Shown: positions 9,044-17,191, counted from the stretch's first letter. The stretch: 64,000 nt of DNA from an uncultured Lachnospiraceae bacterium (GCA_934364805.1 CAKRMH010000002.1:124001-188000), one strand, 5' to 3'. Notes: generated from the letters alone by a model not told the origin. Numbers and translations: made by a program.

Positions 9044-9072
9044 TTTACAATTTAAGGACAATTCTTTATACT
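9044..9072 (+). promoter_or_regulatory. SigA-type promoter for the NUDIX gene
   Basis: TTTACA, 17-base spacer, TATACT, ending 33 bases before the NUDIX start codon. Confidence 0.6.
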
Positions 9073-9105
9073 TAACACTAATAAAGAAAAAAGAGGGAAC
9101 AGACA

Positions 9106-9615
9106 ATGGAATTATGGGATATTTATGATGCAAACAAACAACCAACCGGGCGAACCATGAAAAGAAATGACTGGTGTTTAAAAGACGGCGAATACCATCT
9201 TACCGTACTCGGTGCAATTGTAAGACCGGATGGGAAATTTCTGATCACCAGACGCGTCATGACCAAAGCCTGGGCACCTGGCTGGTGGGAAATTTCCGGA
9301 GGAGCTGCACAGGCAGGCGAACAGTCCAAAGACGCCATCTTCCGTGAGATCAAAGAAGAGACCGGTCTGGATGTAAGTAATGCCGATGGCGGATATTTAT
9401 TCACATATCAGAGAGAGAATCCTGGGGAAGGCGATAATTACTTTGTCGACGTCTATCGTTTCCAGATGGATTTTTCGGAAGAAGATCTTCATCTTCAGGA
9501 AGAAGAGACTGCAGGCCATATGCTCGCCACACCAGAACAGATCAAAGAATTTGCAGATCAGGGAATCTTCCTTCATTATGACAGCATTAAACAGGTATTT
9601 AAAAATGGAGTGTGA
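9106..9615 (+). CDS. NUDIX hydrolase
   Basis: 169-residue pyrophosphohydrolase. A complete Nudix box runs GAAQAGEQSKDAIF then REIKEETGL at about residues 65-88, with all the Glu residues needed for metal binding. The N-terminal MELWDIYDANKQPTGRTM resembles the subgroup that includes IPP-isomerase-like and YfcD-like proteins, but the substrate cannot be inferred. It has its own promoter and ends in a perfect palindromic terminator, so it is monocistronic. Confidence 0.9.
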   Translation: MELWDIYDANKQPTGRTMKRNDWCLKDGEYHLTVLGAIVRPDGKFLITRRVMTKAWAPGWWEISGGAAQAGEQSKDAIFREIKEETGLDVSNADGGYLFTYQRENPGEGDNYFVDVYRFQMDFSEEDLHLQEEETAGHMLATPEQIKEFADQGIFLHYDSIKQVFKNGV

Positions 9616-9633
9616 AAATTCACACTCCATTTT
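9602..9633. terminator. bidirectional terminator between NUDIX and crotonase genes
   Basis: Perfect palindrome AAAATGGAGTGTGAA / TTCACACTCCATTTT with a 2-base centre. It covers the end of the NUDIX gene and offers U-rich flanks on both strands. Confidence 0.75.
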
Positions 9634-9692
9634 AGGTGGATAAAATAAAATTATAGAAAGATACAAATGATATTTTATTCAGATATGTACAA

Positions 9693-10496
9693 TTAGAAGT
9701 CTGTAAGATCAGCTTTTCTCTTCTCTAAGAAAGCGCCCATTCCTTCTTTTTTATCATGAGTATCATTTACAACACCGAAAAGGTTTGCTTCCATCTCAAC
9801 TGCATTCTTGATATCCATATCATAACCATTATTAATAGCTGCTTTTGCAACAGATACTGCGTAGCTTCCCTTGGAAATAATCTTAGCAGCCATAGCCTTT
9901 GCTGTTGGCATTAATTCTTCTTTTGCAACAACTTTATTTACTAATCCAATACGATAAGCTTCATTTGCATCGATATTATCACATGTGAAGATCATCTCTT
10001 TAGCACGTCCCATACCAACTAAACGAGCAAGTCTCTGTGTACCACCGAATCCAGGAATGATTCCAAGACCACACTCAGGCTGTCCGAAGATTGCATTGTC
10101 AGAAGCGATACGGATATCACAAGCCATAGCGATCTCACATCCACCGCCAAGTGCGAAGCCATTAACAGCTGCGATTGTAACCTGACGCATATTCATTAAT
10201 TTGAAGAATGGAGCAGATGCTTTGATTCCGAATGCTCTTGCTTCCGGAGCAGTAAAGTTAACCATCTCAGCGATGTCTGCACCAGCAACGAAAGATTTGA
10301 ATGCATTGTCTTTCTTATCTGGACCACCAGTTAAGATTACAACTTTGATGTCATCATTTGCTTCGATCTCGTTTAAGCAAACATTTAACTCATCAAGAGT
10401 CTCGCTATTTAATGCATTTAATGCAGCTGGTCTGGAGATTGCAAGTGTAGCAATTCCGTCAGCAACTTCTACTTTAAGGTTTTTGAATTCACTCAT
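9693..10496 (-). CDS. crotonase-family enoyl-CoA hydratase
   Basis: 267-residue enoyl-CoA hydratase/isomerase superfamily protein, probably a 3-hydroxybutyryl-CoA dehydratase (Crt-like). The oxyanion-hole segment FVAGADIAEM (about 70) and GFALGGGCEIAMACDIRIA (about 107-125, Glu115) are present, as is QPECGLGIIPGFGGTQRLAR with the second catalytic Glu. In butyrate producers crt normally sits with bcd-etfBA-hbd; here it stands alone with its own strong promoter and AGGAGG site. An exact physiological substrate is therefore inference. Confidence 0.88.
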   Translation of the reverse strand: MSEFKNLKVEVADGIATLAISRPAALNALNSETLDELNVCLNEIEANDDIKVVILTGGPDKKDNAFKSFVAGADIAEMVNFTAPEARAFGIKASAPFFKLMNMRQVTIAAVNGFALGGGCEIAMACDIRIASDNAIFGQPECGLGIIPGFGGTQRLARLVGMGRAKEMIFTCDNIDANEAYRIGLVNKVVAKEELMPTAKAMAAKIISKGSYAVSVAKAAINNGYDMDIKNAVEMEANLFGVVNDTHDKKEGMGAFLEKRKADLTDF

Positions 10497-10542
10497 CGTA
10501 AAAAATCCTCCTATGTCTTATTAAGTTCTAAATGATAGTTTC

Positions 10543-10571
10543 ATACTAGCACTTTGATAAAATTTTGTCAA
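10543..10571 (-). promoter_or_regulatory. strong SigA promoter for the crotonase gene
   Basis: TTGACA, 17-base spacer, TAGTAT, about 45 bases before the start codon; the -35 is a perfect match. Confidence 0.8.
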
Positions 10572-10645
10572 TCTCACGCAGAAATATTTTACAGATATTT
10601 TATACACTGGTTTTCCAGACTGTTTTTTCCTGTCTTCATGTTATT

Positions 10646-11476
10646 TTACGCTTTATATACCCACAGATCACGCATCTGACTCATAATCCGGTCCAGTTCC
10701 CATGTCTTCTGGCTGTTTTTGACGCTGTTTGGATCATTCACTTGCACTTTCCCATCATCTGTAATTCCGGTAAGCACAATAAAGTGTCCGCTTGTTGTAA
10801 AATCCCCCGGTCCCATAATGCAAATAATCGGATTTCCAGCAGACAATTCCTTTTTAATACTGTTCTCATCAAGCGAAATCTCATTTGCATCCAATCCGAT
10901 CTGTGAAGCAAGTCCAAGCATCATATTCCAGGAAGAGCCGCTGCCATTCACATAATATCCATTATTCTGGGCTAATTTTGCCATCTCATAAGGATTGAGG
11001 CTTGTATCCCCGGTCAGCCCGGTATATACCATAGACAGCGCCGTTGGTCCACAGCCTGTAACGGCCATGTAATCATCTCCGTATGTTTCATAGCCCCAAC
11101 GTTCATCCCATTGCAAAAACAACGGGATTTCCCCATCCCTGACCTCTTTTGAAATATCGATTGCCTCATGCTTATCTTTATTTTTTTCATAGTCAAGCAC
11201 AAACTGCCTTGCCTCTTTATTTCGTTCATACAGATCGATCAGACTCTGTGGCACACCTTCCTCCTTTAATGTGCGCTCCTGATTCATACCAATGACAGCT
11301 GGAAGTCTCAGATTTCCTGGTAAAAAAATCCTCTGGTTGACCGCGGCCAAAATCACAAGCAATACGCCAAGAATCAGCAGCCGTTTTTTCAGACGCTGCA
11401 GTTTTCGTCTTGCTGCCTTATTTTTCCGCTGTGTATGATGTATGGTATGATTTTTATTTTTTATGTTTTCCTGCAT
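10646..11476 (-). CDS. membrane-anchored C39-family (C39_2) peptidase
   Basis: 276 residues. A very basic cytoplasmic N-terminus is followed by one membrane segment (LLILGVLLVILAAVNQ, about residues 33-48). The extracytoplasmic papain-like domain has the nucleophile in VTGCGPTALSMVY, the His in TTSGHFIVLTGI and the Asn/Asp in VNDPNS. This is the Peptidase_C39_2 pattern found in secreted cysteine peptidases. It lies 90 bases after the histidine kinase gene and may belong to the same unit. Its Shine-Dalgarno site (AAGAGGTG) is inside an inverted repeat. Start is the ATG at 11476; a GTG six bases upstream is less likely. Confidence 0.85.
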   Translation of the reverse strand: MQENIKNKNHTIHHTQRKNKAARRKLQRLKKRLLILGVLLVILAAVNQRIFLPGNLRLPAVIGMNQERTLKEEGVPQSLIDLYERNKEARQFVLDYEKNKDKHEAIDISKEVRDGEIPLFLQWDERWGYETYGDDYMAVTGCGPTALSMVYTGLTGDTSLNPYEMAKLAQNNGYYVNGSGSSWNMMLGLASQIGLDANEISLDENSIKKELSAGNPIICIMGPGDFTTSGHFIVLTGITDDGKVQVNDPNSVKNSQKTWELDRIMSQMRDLWVYKA

Positions 11477-11477
11477 A

Positions 11478-11534
11478 AACACACCTCTTTCCGTTTGATG
11501 CTTTCATTTAAGCATATCCGTAAGAGGTGTGTTT
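11478..11534 (-). promoter_or_regulatory. inverted repeat covering the peptidase ribosome binding site
   Basis: A perfect 13-bp stem, AAACACACCTCTT with AAGAGGTGTGTTT, spans the leader. A small hairpin (ATGCTT / AAGCAT) lies in its 31-base loop. The 3' arm contains the Shine-Dalgarno site of the C39 peptidase and stops 1 base before its start codon. No U-run follows, so it does not look like a terminator. Confidence 0.6.
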
Positions 11535-11565
11535 TAATAAATTCTGTGCAATTTCTTACAATTTT

Positions 11566-12651
11566 CTAAAGATTCAGCGGCAATGTAATCCGGAAACTGA
11601 TCTGCTCATTCTCGCTCTCACAGCGGATTGTTCCGCCATGCAGCGAAATAATCTCCTTCGTCACTGCAAGTCCAAGTCCGGAGCCGCCGGTATCCGAATT
11701 TCTGGAACTGTCCATTCTAAAAAACTGATCAAAAATGTGTGCAATCATTTCTTTTGGTATCGTTTTTCCATGGTTTGTTGTGATAAGTTCGATTCTGTCC
11801 GTCTCACATCGATGAAGACAAATTACAATTGCGGTATCGGGATAACTGTAATTCACAATATTTTTAAACAGATTGTCAAATACACGCTCCATTTTATCCA
11901 CATCGCATAAATATTCAATCCCATCTTCTATCTCTAACGTTGTATTAAGATTTTTTTCACGAAAGATCGGCTCAAACTCAGTCACCATCTGTTTTAACAT
12001 GACCGAAAGATTCACGGATGACTTCTCCAGTATCATCTGTGTGAAATTAAATCTGGTAATGTCAAAAAACTCATTGATCAATTCCTCCAGCCGCTGCGCC
12101 TTTTTCAATGCAATCCCGATATATTTTCCTCTGGCATTCTCTGGTATATCGGGTTCCTCACTTACCAGGGTCAGATATCCAATCACCGAAGTTAAAGGTG
12201 TCTTCAGGTCATGTGCCATATACATGATCATATCGTTTTTTCTCTGGTTCGCTTCTCTTGCCGACTGGATATTTGCGGCATTCTGAATTCTTACCTGATT
12301 CATCAGCTGCTCGATATGAGCCAGTTCTGTCGGCAGTACGATCGGATCTTTCTTCTCAGAATCTATTTCTACAATTGCGTCACCAATCTCGCTGACTCCA
12401 AATGCAATCTTTTTAAGCATTCTCACTGCAAAAAACACAGAACATACGAGCATCAGGAAAAATATAACTACGGATGTATGATCGTCGATCCAGTTCAAAT
12501 CACAATACCAGGCATCATCCGGATACCATATTCTTCTCTTGCACACAATATATCCGACCAGATAGACAATCACGATTATACCCAGGCTGATCGCCATCTG
12601 AAAAAAGTATTTTAACAGCCATCTGTGATATAGATTTGTCTTCGCTTTCAT
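11566..12651 (-). CDS. sensor histidine kinase, VanS-like
   Basis: 361-residue membrane kinase. Two transmembrane segments (about residues 13-35 and 57-78) enclose only a short external loop, so the signal may be sensed within the membrane. A HAMP-like linker follows. The H-box is YMAHDLKTPLTSVIGYL (His near 147). N-box, DQFFRMDSSRNSDTGGSGLGLAVTKEII and G-boxes close the ATPase domain. It follows the regulator gene by 3 bases with a good GGAGG site. Resembles VanS-type kinases, but no van ligase genes are nearby. The C39 peptidase downstream is the natural candidate target. Confidence 0.92.
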   Translation of the reverse strand: MKAKTNLYHRWLLKYFFQMAISLGIIVIVYLVGYIVCKRRIWYPDDAWYCDLNWIDDHTSVVIFFLMLVCSVFFAVRMLKKIAFGVSEIGDAIVEIDSEKKDPIVLPTELAHIEQLMNQVRIQNAANIQSAREANQRKNDMIMYMAHDLKTPLTSVIGYLTLVSEEPDIPENARGKYIGIALKKAQRLEELINEFFDITRFNFTQMILEKSSVNLSVMLKQMVTEFEPIFREKNLNTTLEIEDGIEYLCDVDKMERVFDNLFKNIVNYSYPDTAIVICLHRCETDRIELITTNHGKTIPKEMIAHIFDQFFRMDSSRNSDTGGSGLGLAVTKEIISLHGGTIRCESENEQISFRITLPLNL

Positions 12652-12654
12652 ATG

Positions 12655-13356
12655 TTATTCCTCCAGTTTATATCCGACACCCCATACGGTTTTTACAAAT
12701 TTCGGTTTTCTTGTGTTTTCATGCATCTTTTCACGAATCCTGCATACATGAACAAACACCGTATTGTTATTCTCCAGATATTTTTCCTTCCAGACATTCT
12801 CAAACAATTCCTCAGATGTCACAACCTGATTCAGATGACGGCACAGGTATAAAAGGATCTCAAATTCTGTCGGCGTCAGATCCAGCTTTTCCCCATACAA
12901 AAATGCCTGATGACGGTTCTCATTTACTTCGAGTCCCCGGATTTCATAACAGGTTTCTTCCACTTTATCACTGACACCTTTATTGTAAAATTCAGCCCTT
13001 CTCAGCTGTCCTTTTATTCTTGCCAACAGCTCTAACGGCTGAAAAGGTTTCGTTATATAATCATCCGCTCCAAGCATAATTCCATTGATCTTGTCGGTCT
13101 CCTCAATCTTCGCCGTCAGCATAATAACCGGAAAATAATGTTTTTCACGGATCTTTCTGCAGATTGTAAATCCGTCAATATCCGGAAGCATCACATCAAG
13201 AATTGCGAGATCGATCTGCTCTTTTTCCATGCAGTCCAATGCATCTTTTCCACAGTAAAATTTATATACGATATAACCTTCACTCTTCAGATAGACTTCC
13301 AGAAGATCTGTAATCTCTTTCTCGTCATCTACAATAAGAATTCTTTTTCTCTCCAA
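12655..13356 (-). CDS. OmpR-family response regulator, VanR-like
   Basis: 233-residue regulator. The receiver domain has acidic pocket DDE (10-12), phospho-acceptor Asp54 in LAILDVMLPDIDG, Thr in MLTAK and Lys in ITKPF. The winged-helix OmpR domain (about 130-232) includes LTPTEFEILLYLCRHLNQ and RKPKFVKTVWGVGYKLE. The start appears to be TTG, since AAGGAG lies upstream and no in-frame ATG fits. Forms a two-component operon with the kinase immediately downstream. Confidence 0.93.
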   Translation of the reverse strand: MERKRILIVDDEKEITDLLEVYLKSEGYIVYKFYCGKDALDCMEKEQIDLAILDVMLPDIDGFTICRKIREKHYFPVIMLTAKIEETDKINGIMLGADDYITKPFQPLELLARIKGQLRRAEFYNKGVSDKVEETCYEIRGLEVNENRHQAFLYGEKLDLTPTEFEILLYLCRHLNQVVTSEELFENVWKEKYLENNNTVFVHVCRIREKMHENTRKPKFVKTVWGVGYKLEE

Positions 13357-13513
13357 CTCTGACTATTCTCCTTGATTCTGGCTGATGTTTATGTACTGAA
13401 CTGCTCCGCCGTTATCTCTTTTGCCTTCGCGTACATTATATCATATCCCTTGTGTCCTCTTTCTTAAGAGATTCTTACAATTCTGCAGCCTGCCACCTGT
13501 TCAGAGAAAAAAT

Positions 13514-13543
13514 TTCAGAATCCAATCAAATCTGTGCTACAAT
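13514..13543 (+). promoter_or_regulatory. extended -10 promoter for the MATE gene
   Basis: TGCTACAAT (extended -10) with a weak -35 TTCAGA at 18 bases, about 45 bases ahead of the chosen start. Confidence 0.5.
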
Positions 13544-13588
13544 ATGGTTAATGATTTTCATGCTTATACTTACAAACGAGGGTTAAAA

Positions 13589-14899
13589 ATGTTAAAACAA
13601 TTTATCAAATATGTTTCCCAGAATATGCTCGGCATGCTTGGTATGTCCTGCTATATTCTCGCAGATACTTATTTTATTTCAAAAGCAGTCGGTTCTGATG
13701 GAATCACGGCTCTTAATCTGGTTCTCCCCATCTATAATCTGATCTTTGCGATCGGTGCGATGATCGGCGTCGGATCTGCCATCCGTTTTGTTGTCGAACG
13801 AAACCAGAAAAAAAAGGACGCAGAAAGCTATTTCTTCCACGCCCTTCTCTGTTCAACACTGATCAGTATTGTTTTTATCGCTGTCGGTCTTTTCTGGCCG
13901 GATCGGCTGATTGCCCTTCTTGGCGGTAACCCTCAGATCATCGCTGTCGTGAAATCCTATACACGCATTTTTATGCTGTTTACTCCATTTTTTATGTGGA
14001 ATTATATCTGTAATGCCTTTGTAAGAAATGATGGCAGTCCATCCATTGCAATGTCTGCGACACTGTTCAGCAGTCTGTTTAACATTGTCTTTGACTATAT
14101 CCTGATGTTTCCGCTCGGTCTGTCAATGGCTGGTGCTGCACTTGCCACCGCATTTTCCCCACTTATTGGAATTCTGATCTGCTGTATCCATTTCAGATCA
14201 TCCAGATGCACGATCCACCTTTGCCCTGCCATTCCCTCTCTCCGGAGACTGATTCACTCCTGCCAGGTTGGGGTATCTGCCTTTGTCGGTGAATTTTCAT
14301 CCGGAGTCATTACGGCTTCCTTTAATATGATCATTCTCTCTCTTGCCGGCAATATTGGTGTCGCTGCTTATGGAGTTGTTGCAAATACCTCACTGGTTGC
14401 AATCTCTTTATTTAATGGCATCGCCCAGGGATCTCAGCCTTTAGTCAGCCAGTATTATGGAAAAGGCGAGAAAAAACAGGTATGTTCCGTTCTTAAACTG
14501 GCTCTTGTAACCGCTCTTTGCCTTGCACTGATCCTGCTTCTTGTTATTCAGACCTGCGCACCGGCAATTGCATCTGTCTTCAACAAAGAACATGACCCAC
14601 AGCTTGCCACATATGCAGAAAATGGACTGCGTATTTATTTTGTCGGATTTCTTTTCGCAGGCATCAACATTGTGGGAACCGCTGCTTTGAGTGCTGTGGA
14701 ATCTGTAAAATCCGCTTTTGCTGCTTCTATCATGAGAGGGTTTGCTGCGATACTCCTCTTTGCTTTTCTGCTTTCCGCACTCTATGGTATGACCGGTGTC
14801 TGGCTGGCTTTTCCGTCTGCAGAATTTGTAACCATGTTCATTACACTATGCGGACTGCGAAAATACACAAACAGTACTCCTTCTGTTACAAAAGAGTAA
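13589..14899 (+). CDS. MATE family efflux transporter
   Basis: 436-residue polytopic protein with about twelve hydrophobic segments, matching the MATE multidrug/Na+ antiporter family. Recognisable parts are GMLGMSCYILADTYFISKAVG near the N-terminus and GIAQGSQPLVSQYYGKGE in the second half, the latter a hallmark of the DinF/NorM-like bacterial group. Start fixed by GAGGG seven bases before ATG; an upstream in-frame Met would add 56 residues spanning the promoter. Monocistronic, between the divergent VanR-like gene and a strong terminator. Substrate unknown. Confidence 0.92.
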   Translation: MLKQFIKYVSQNMLGMLGMSCYILADTYFISKAVGSDGITALNLVLPIYNLIFAIGAMIGVGSAIRFVVERNQKKKDAESYFFHALLCSTLISIVFIAVGLFWPDRLIALLGGNPQIIAVVKSYTRIFMLFTPFFMWNYICNAFVRNDGSPSIAMSATLFSSLFNIVFDYILMFPLGLSMAGAALATAFSPLIGILICCIHFRSSRCTIHLCPAIPSLRRLIHSCQVGVSAFVGEFSSGVITASFNMIILSLAGNIGVAAYGVVANTSLVAISLFNGIAQGSQPLVSQYYGKGEKKQVCSVLKLALVTALCLALILLLVIQTCAPAIASVFNKEHDPQLATYAENGLRIYFVGFLFAGINIVGTAALSAVESVKSAFAASIMRGFAAILLFAFLLSALYGMTGVWLAFPSAEFVTMFITLCGLRKYTNSTPSVTKE

Positions 14900-14944
14900 A
14901 AAATCCGCTGTCCATAGGCTCACTGCCAGGACAGCGGATTTTTT
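14899..14944 (+). terminator. terminator of the MATE gene
   Basis: 15-bp stem AAAAATCCGCTGTCC / GGACAGCGGATTTTT with a 15-base loop and a T-run. A-rich on the other side, so it may also serve the minus-strand Cys-rich gene that converges on it. Confidence 0.9.
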
Positions 14945-14958
14945 ATCCGATATTCTTT

Positions 14959-15144
14959 TTATTTGTCGTCCTCTGCGATCGACTGTAATGCTTTCAGCAG
15001 ATCATCGCTGTCGATCTCACTGATCGCATTTAAGGCTTTTTCCAAAGTCACATTCTTGGCTTCTCCTTCATGTTCTGCGCATCCTGCGCCACATGTCATG
15101 CAATTGTGTGTACATTCTTCCTGTAATTTGTCCATATCACTCAT
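14959..15144 (-). CDS. small cysteine-rich (CX3CX2CX3C) protein
   Basis: 61-residue acidic protein. Near its N-terminus is CTHNCMTCGAGC, a C-x3-C-x2-C-x3-C cluster that should bind zinc or an iron-sulfur cluster. A predicted helical tail of about 30 residues follows, rich in Asp, Glu and Leu. The cluster resembles the Cys motif at the N-terminus of Mrp/NBP35-type ATPases in clostridia, but the ATPase domain is absent. Start placed at MSDMDKLQ (GGAG nine bases upstream); an earlier Met adds seven residues. Unrecognised function. A TTGTATACAA palindrome lies 61 bases before the start. Confidence 0.6.
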   Translation of the reverse strand: MSDMDKLQEECTHNCMTCGAGCAEHEGEAKNVTLEKALNAISEIDSDDLLKALQSIAEDDK

Positions 15145-15204
15145 ATTCTCACACTCCAATTCCATATTCTTCAGACCATTCTATGGTTTCTGAATGAAAT
15201 TATT

Positions 15205-15214
15205 TTGTATACAA
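15205..15214. promoter_or_regulatory. TTGTATACAA palindrome upstream of Cys-rich gene
   Basis: Perfect 10-bp palindrome within a TTTTGTATACAA context. The same sequence recurs ahead of ispE (37654). It resembles operators of GntR/FCD-type regulators; this is inference only. Confidence 0.35.
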
Positions 15215-15275
15215 GAATATTATAAACACTGAAAACAAATTTTTCCAGTTCTTTTCCCCGGCTTTTTCAAAGCTT

Positions 15276-15620
15276 CTATGAAAAAGAAATACAGGTTGCC
15301 CCATACGTAAACATCAGATCCATACCTGCCATGATCATGGCAAATATAACGAGGATCATCAATAATCCAATTGCACCCTTGTCATATACAAATTTCTGAC
15401 CCGGCTTTGCGTTCGCAGCCAGCACTTCCACACCAAGTGCGATCAGAATACATGGCCAGAGCCGGAAAATGATCCGGTAATTCAGTGCTGGAAATACCAT
15501 GTGCACAAGAAAAAGAATTCCAAATAAGATCAGCGTAATTCCACAGGTGATCGTTCCAGTACGGTGTACTGTCTCATAATTATTCGTTTCTTTCTGTTCC
15601 ATTGTTTTCTTCGCTTCCAT
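15276..15620 (-). CDS. small membrane protein of the ECF sigma operon
   Basis: 114 residues with three hydrophobic segments (about 24-45, 50-68 and 84-105), the middle one ending in RLWPCILIALGVEVLAA. That motif is shared with LiaF/DUF5668-type membrane proteins. Start taken at MEAKKTMEQ, preceded by GGAGG at 11 bases; the gene then overlaps the end of its upstream neighbour by 41 bases. Last gene of the sigma factor operon. Possibly part of a membrane stress-sensing module; function not established. Confidence 0.65.
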   Translation of the reverse strand: MEAKKTMEQKETNNYETVHRTGTITCGITLILFGILFLVHMVFPALNYRIIFRLWPCILIALGVEVLAANAKPGQKFVYDKGAIGLLMILVIFAMIMAGMDLMFTYGATCISFS

Positions 15621-16179
15621 CCTGCATAACACCTCCATCCTGCTTCCTCTCTTCTGCATCCTCTCCGTATAATTCCTTCTTCTTTCCATCAAGCATTACC
15701 TTACCGATTGCAATAATTCCGATTCCGACAATGACCTGCGGCAGATAATAGGCTGTGCAGCGATAAATTTCTTTTACAATCTCCGGCAGAGCAAACTCAA
15801 CTGCTGAGTAAAGTCCACGGAATACAAGGACAATTCCAAGGATTACAAGTACAATGGCAATAATCTTACGATAACGTTTTGCAATTTTTTCACCTGATGC
15901 AGTCAGGCTGTCAGCGTCAAACAGGTATTGATCTTCGGTCATCTGAAACATTTCGTCATCCATATGGTACATGTTTCTTGCATGAAAAAAGCTGTAAAAC
16001 CATGCGATCATTGCCAGAAACATCAATGGTCCAAGATTTAATACAATCGCTGCAAGTATAATTCCCCAGAACACTGCCATAAGGCTTAGCCCCATCTTCA
16101 TAAATCCCATATACATTTCAGAACATCCCGGTATCCAGGACAGGATAAAATTCCAAAAACCACTTTTTTTATTTTTCAT
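15580..16179 (-). CDS. polytopic membrane protein of the ECF sigma operon
   Basis: 199 residues. Two hydrophobic stretches at about 24-47 and 50-66 are separated by short loops, then a cytoplasmic segment rich in Met/Asp (HMDDEMFQMTEDQYLFDADS). Two more membrane segments (KIIAIVLVILGIVLVFRGL and YLPQVIVGIGIIAIGKVML) precede a charged tail. The beginning (WNFILSWIPGCSEMYMGFMKMG) resembles TM2-like proteins. It sits between the putative anti-sigma gene and the second membrane protein. No enzymatic motif is visible; a role in signal sensing is only suggested by context. Confidence 0.7.
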   Translation of the reverse strand: MKNKKSGFWNFILSWIPGCSEMYMGFMKMGLSLMAVFWGIILAAIVLNLGPLMFLAMIAWFYSFFHARNMYHMDDEMFQMTEDQYLFDADSLTASGEKIAKRYRKIIAIVLVILGIVLVFRGLYSAVEFALPEIVKEIYRCTAYYLPQVIVGIGIIAIGKVMLDGKKKELYGEDAEERKQDGGVMQDGSEENNGTERNE

Positions 16180-16203
16180 TTTCTCTTCCTTCTTTCTTTT
16201 TAT

Positions 16204-16632
16204 TTAATCAGTACTTTTATTAGAATCCGGTGCGATTAGTCCATTGGAAAATTCAAACAGATGACTGCACCATGCATTCGTTTTTTCATTGATCGTTCCT
16301 GTAATGCTTGTTTTCTCTTCATCTGCCAGACTGCTCTGTTTTAGATTTGAAGTTCCTGTCGGAATCATAAAAAGTGCAAAGATTGCTGCCGCTGCAATTC
16401 CGGCAACTTTGATGCGATAACGCATGTACGCTCTTTTCTTTTCTTTTTCTGTCATTGTTCTGCCACTTCTTTGTGGCATGTCGATGACCTTTTTCTCCCG
16501 CTCTTCCATGCGGATCTTATCCATGATCTCGCTTTTCAGATAAACAGGTGCTTTTAGCATTTCTCCATGTTCTGTCTCTTCGATCAGCTGTTTCAGTTCT
16601 TCCTCTGATAAATAGTCCTGCTCCCTATGCAT
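16204..16632 (-). CDS. putative membrane anti-sigma factor
   Basis: 142 residues: a charged cytoplasmic N-terminal region of about 95 residues, a single membrane segment (VAGIAAAAIFALFMIPTG) and a short external tail. This is the topology of regulators encoded after ECF sigma factors. No zinc-binding HXXXCXXC motif is present, so it is not a classical ZAS anti-sigma. The start codon overlaps the sigma stop by 8 bases, with GTGAGG/AGGAG upstream, implying coupled translation. The assignment rests mainly on gene order and topology. Confidence 0.65.
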   Translation of the reverse strand: MHREQDYLSEEELKQLIEETEHGEMLKAPVYLKSEIMDKIRMEEREKKVIDMPQRSGRTMTEKEKKRAYMRYRIKVAGIAAAAIFALFMIPTGTSNLKQSSLADEEKTSITGTINEKTNAWCSHLFEFSNGLIAPDSNKSTD

Positions 16633-17191
16633 CCTCACGCATCTCCTTTCCCACTTTTTCAAACCGGTTTCGATCTGTATGATGCCGCCCGGCATATAGC
16701 TTTCGCAGCATGTCTCTTGCCCTGTAGATCTGTGTCTGTATCGTTTTTTTATTTTTCTGTCGTTTTTGTGCGATCTCTTCCGCTGTCTTCTCATGATAGA
16801 AATATAACTCTGCAATCTCATCATACGGAGGCTTTAACTTCTTGCAATTCGCCAGAAGTTCCTCCGACACCGCAGCTTCTAATGTATCATGCTCTGGCCT
16901 TCCAATCCCGGATTGATACTGTTCCATCTGCTCATCCTCAGTCGGTATCTGTCTTGATGACGCCTTTCTCAGATAATCAATCGATTTATTGGATGCGATT
17001 CGACACAGCCATCCCTTTTCATTTGTCCCGTCAAATTCGTCCAGATGTTCATAGGCAGACAGAAACGTTTCCTGAGTCAGATCCTGTGCTGCGAAATAGT
17101 CCTGGGTCATCTTATAACAGACGGACAATACCAGATTCTGGTACTGATCGATCATTTTTTCTAATTGTGCATGCGCCGGCGTTTCTTCCAC
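16625..17191 (-). CDS. ECF-type RNA polymerase sigma factor
   Basis: 188-residue sigma-70 family protein of the extracytoplasmic-function class. Region 2 is about residues 12-80 (YQNLVLSVCYKMTQDYFAAQDLTQETFLSAYEHL contains the 2.2 DLTQETFL motif) and region 4 about 115-175 (EIAELYFYHEKTAEEIAQKRQKNKKTIQTQIYRARDML). The only in-frame start is GTG, and AGAGGAG abuts it almost directly, so initiation may be weak. First gene of a four-gene operon with an overlapping membrane regulator. Probable self-regulation through that partner. Confidence 0.9.
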   Translation of the reverse strand: MEETPAHAQLEKMIDQYQNLVLSVCYKMTQDYFAAQDLTQETFLSAYEHLDEFDGTNEKGWLCRIASNKSIDYLRKASSRQIPTEDEQMEQYQSGIGRPEHDTLEAAVSEELLANCKKLKPPYDEIAELYFYHEKTAEEIAQKRQKNKKTIQTQIYRARDMLRKLYAGRHHTDRNRFEKVGKEMREDA

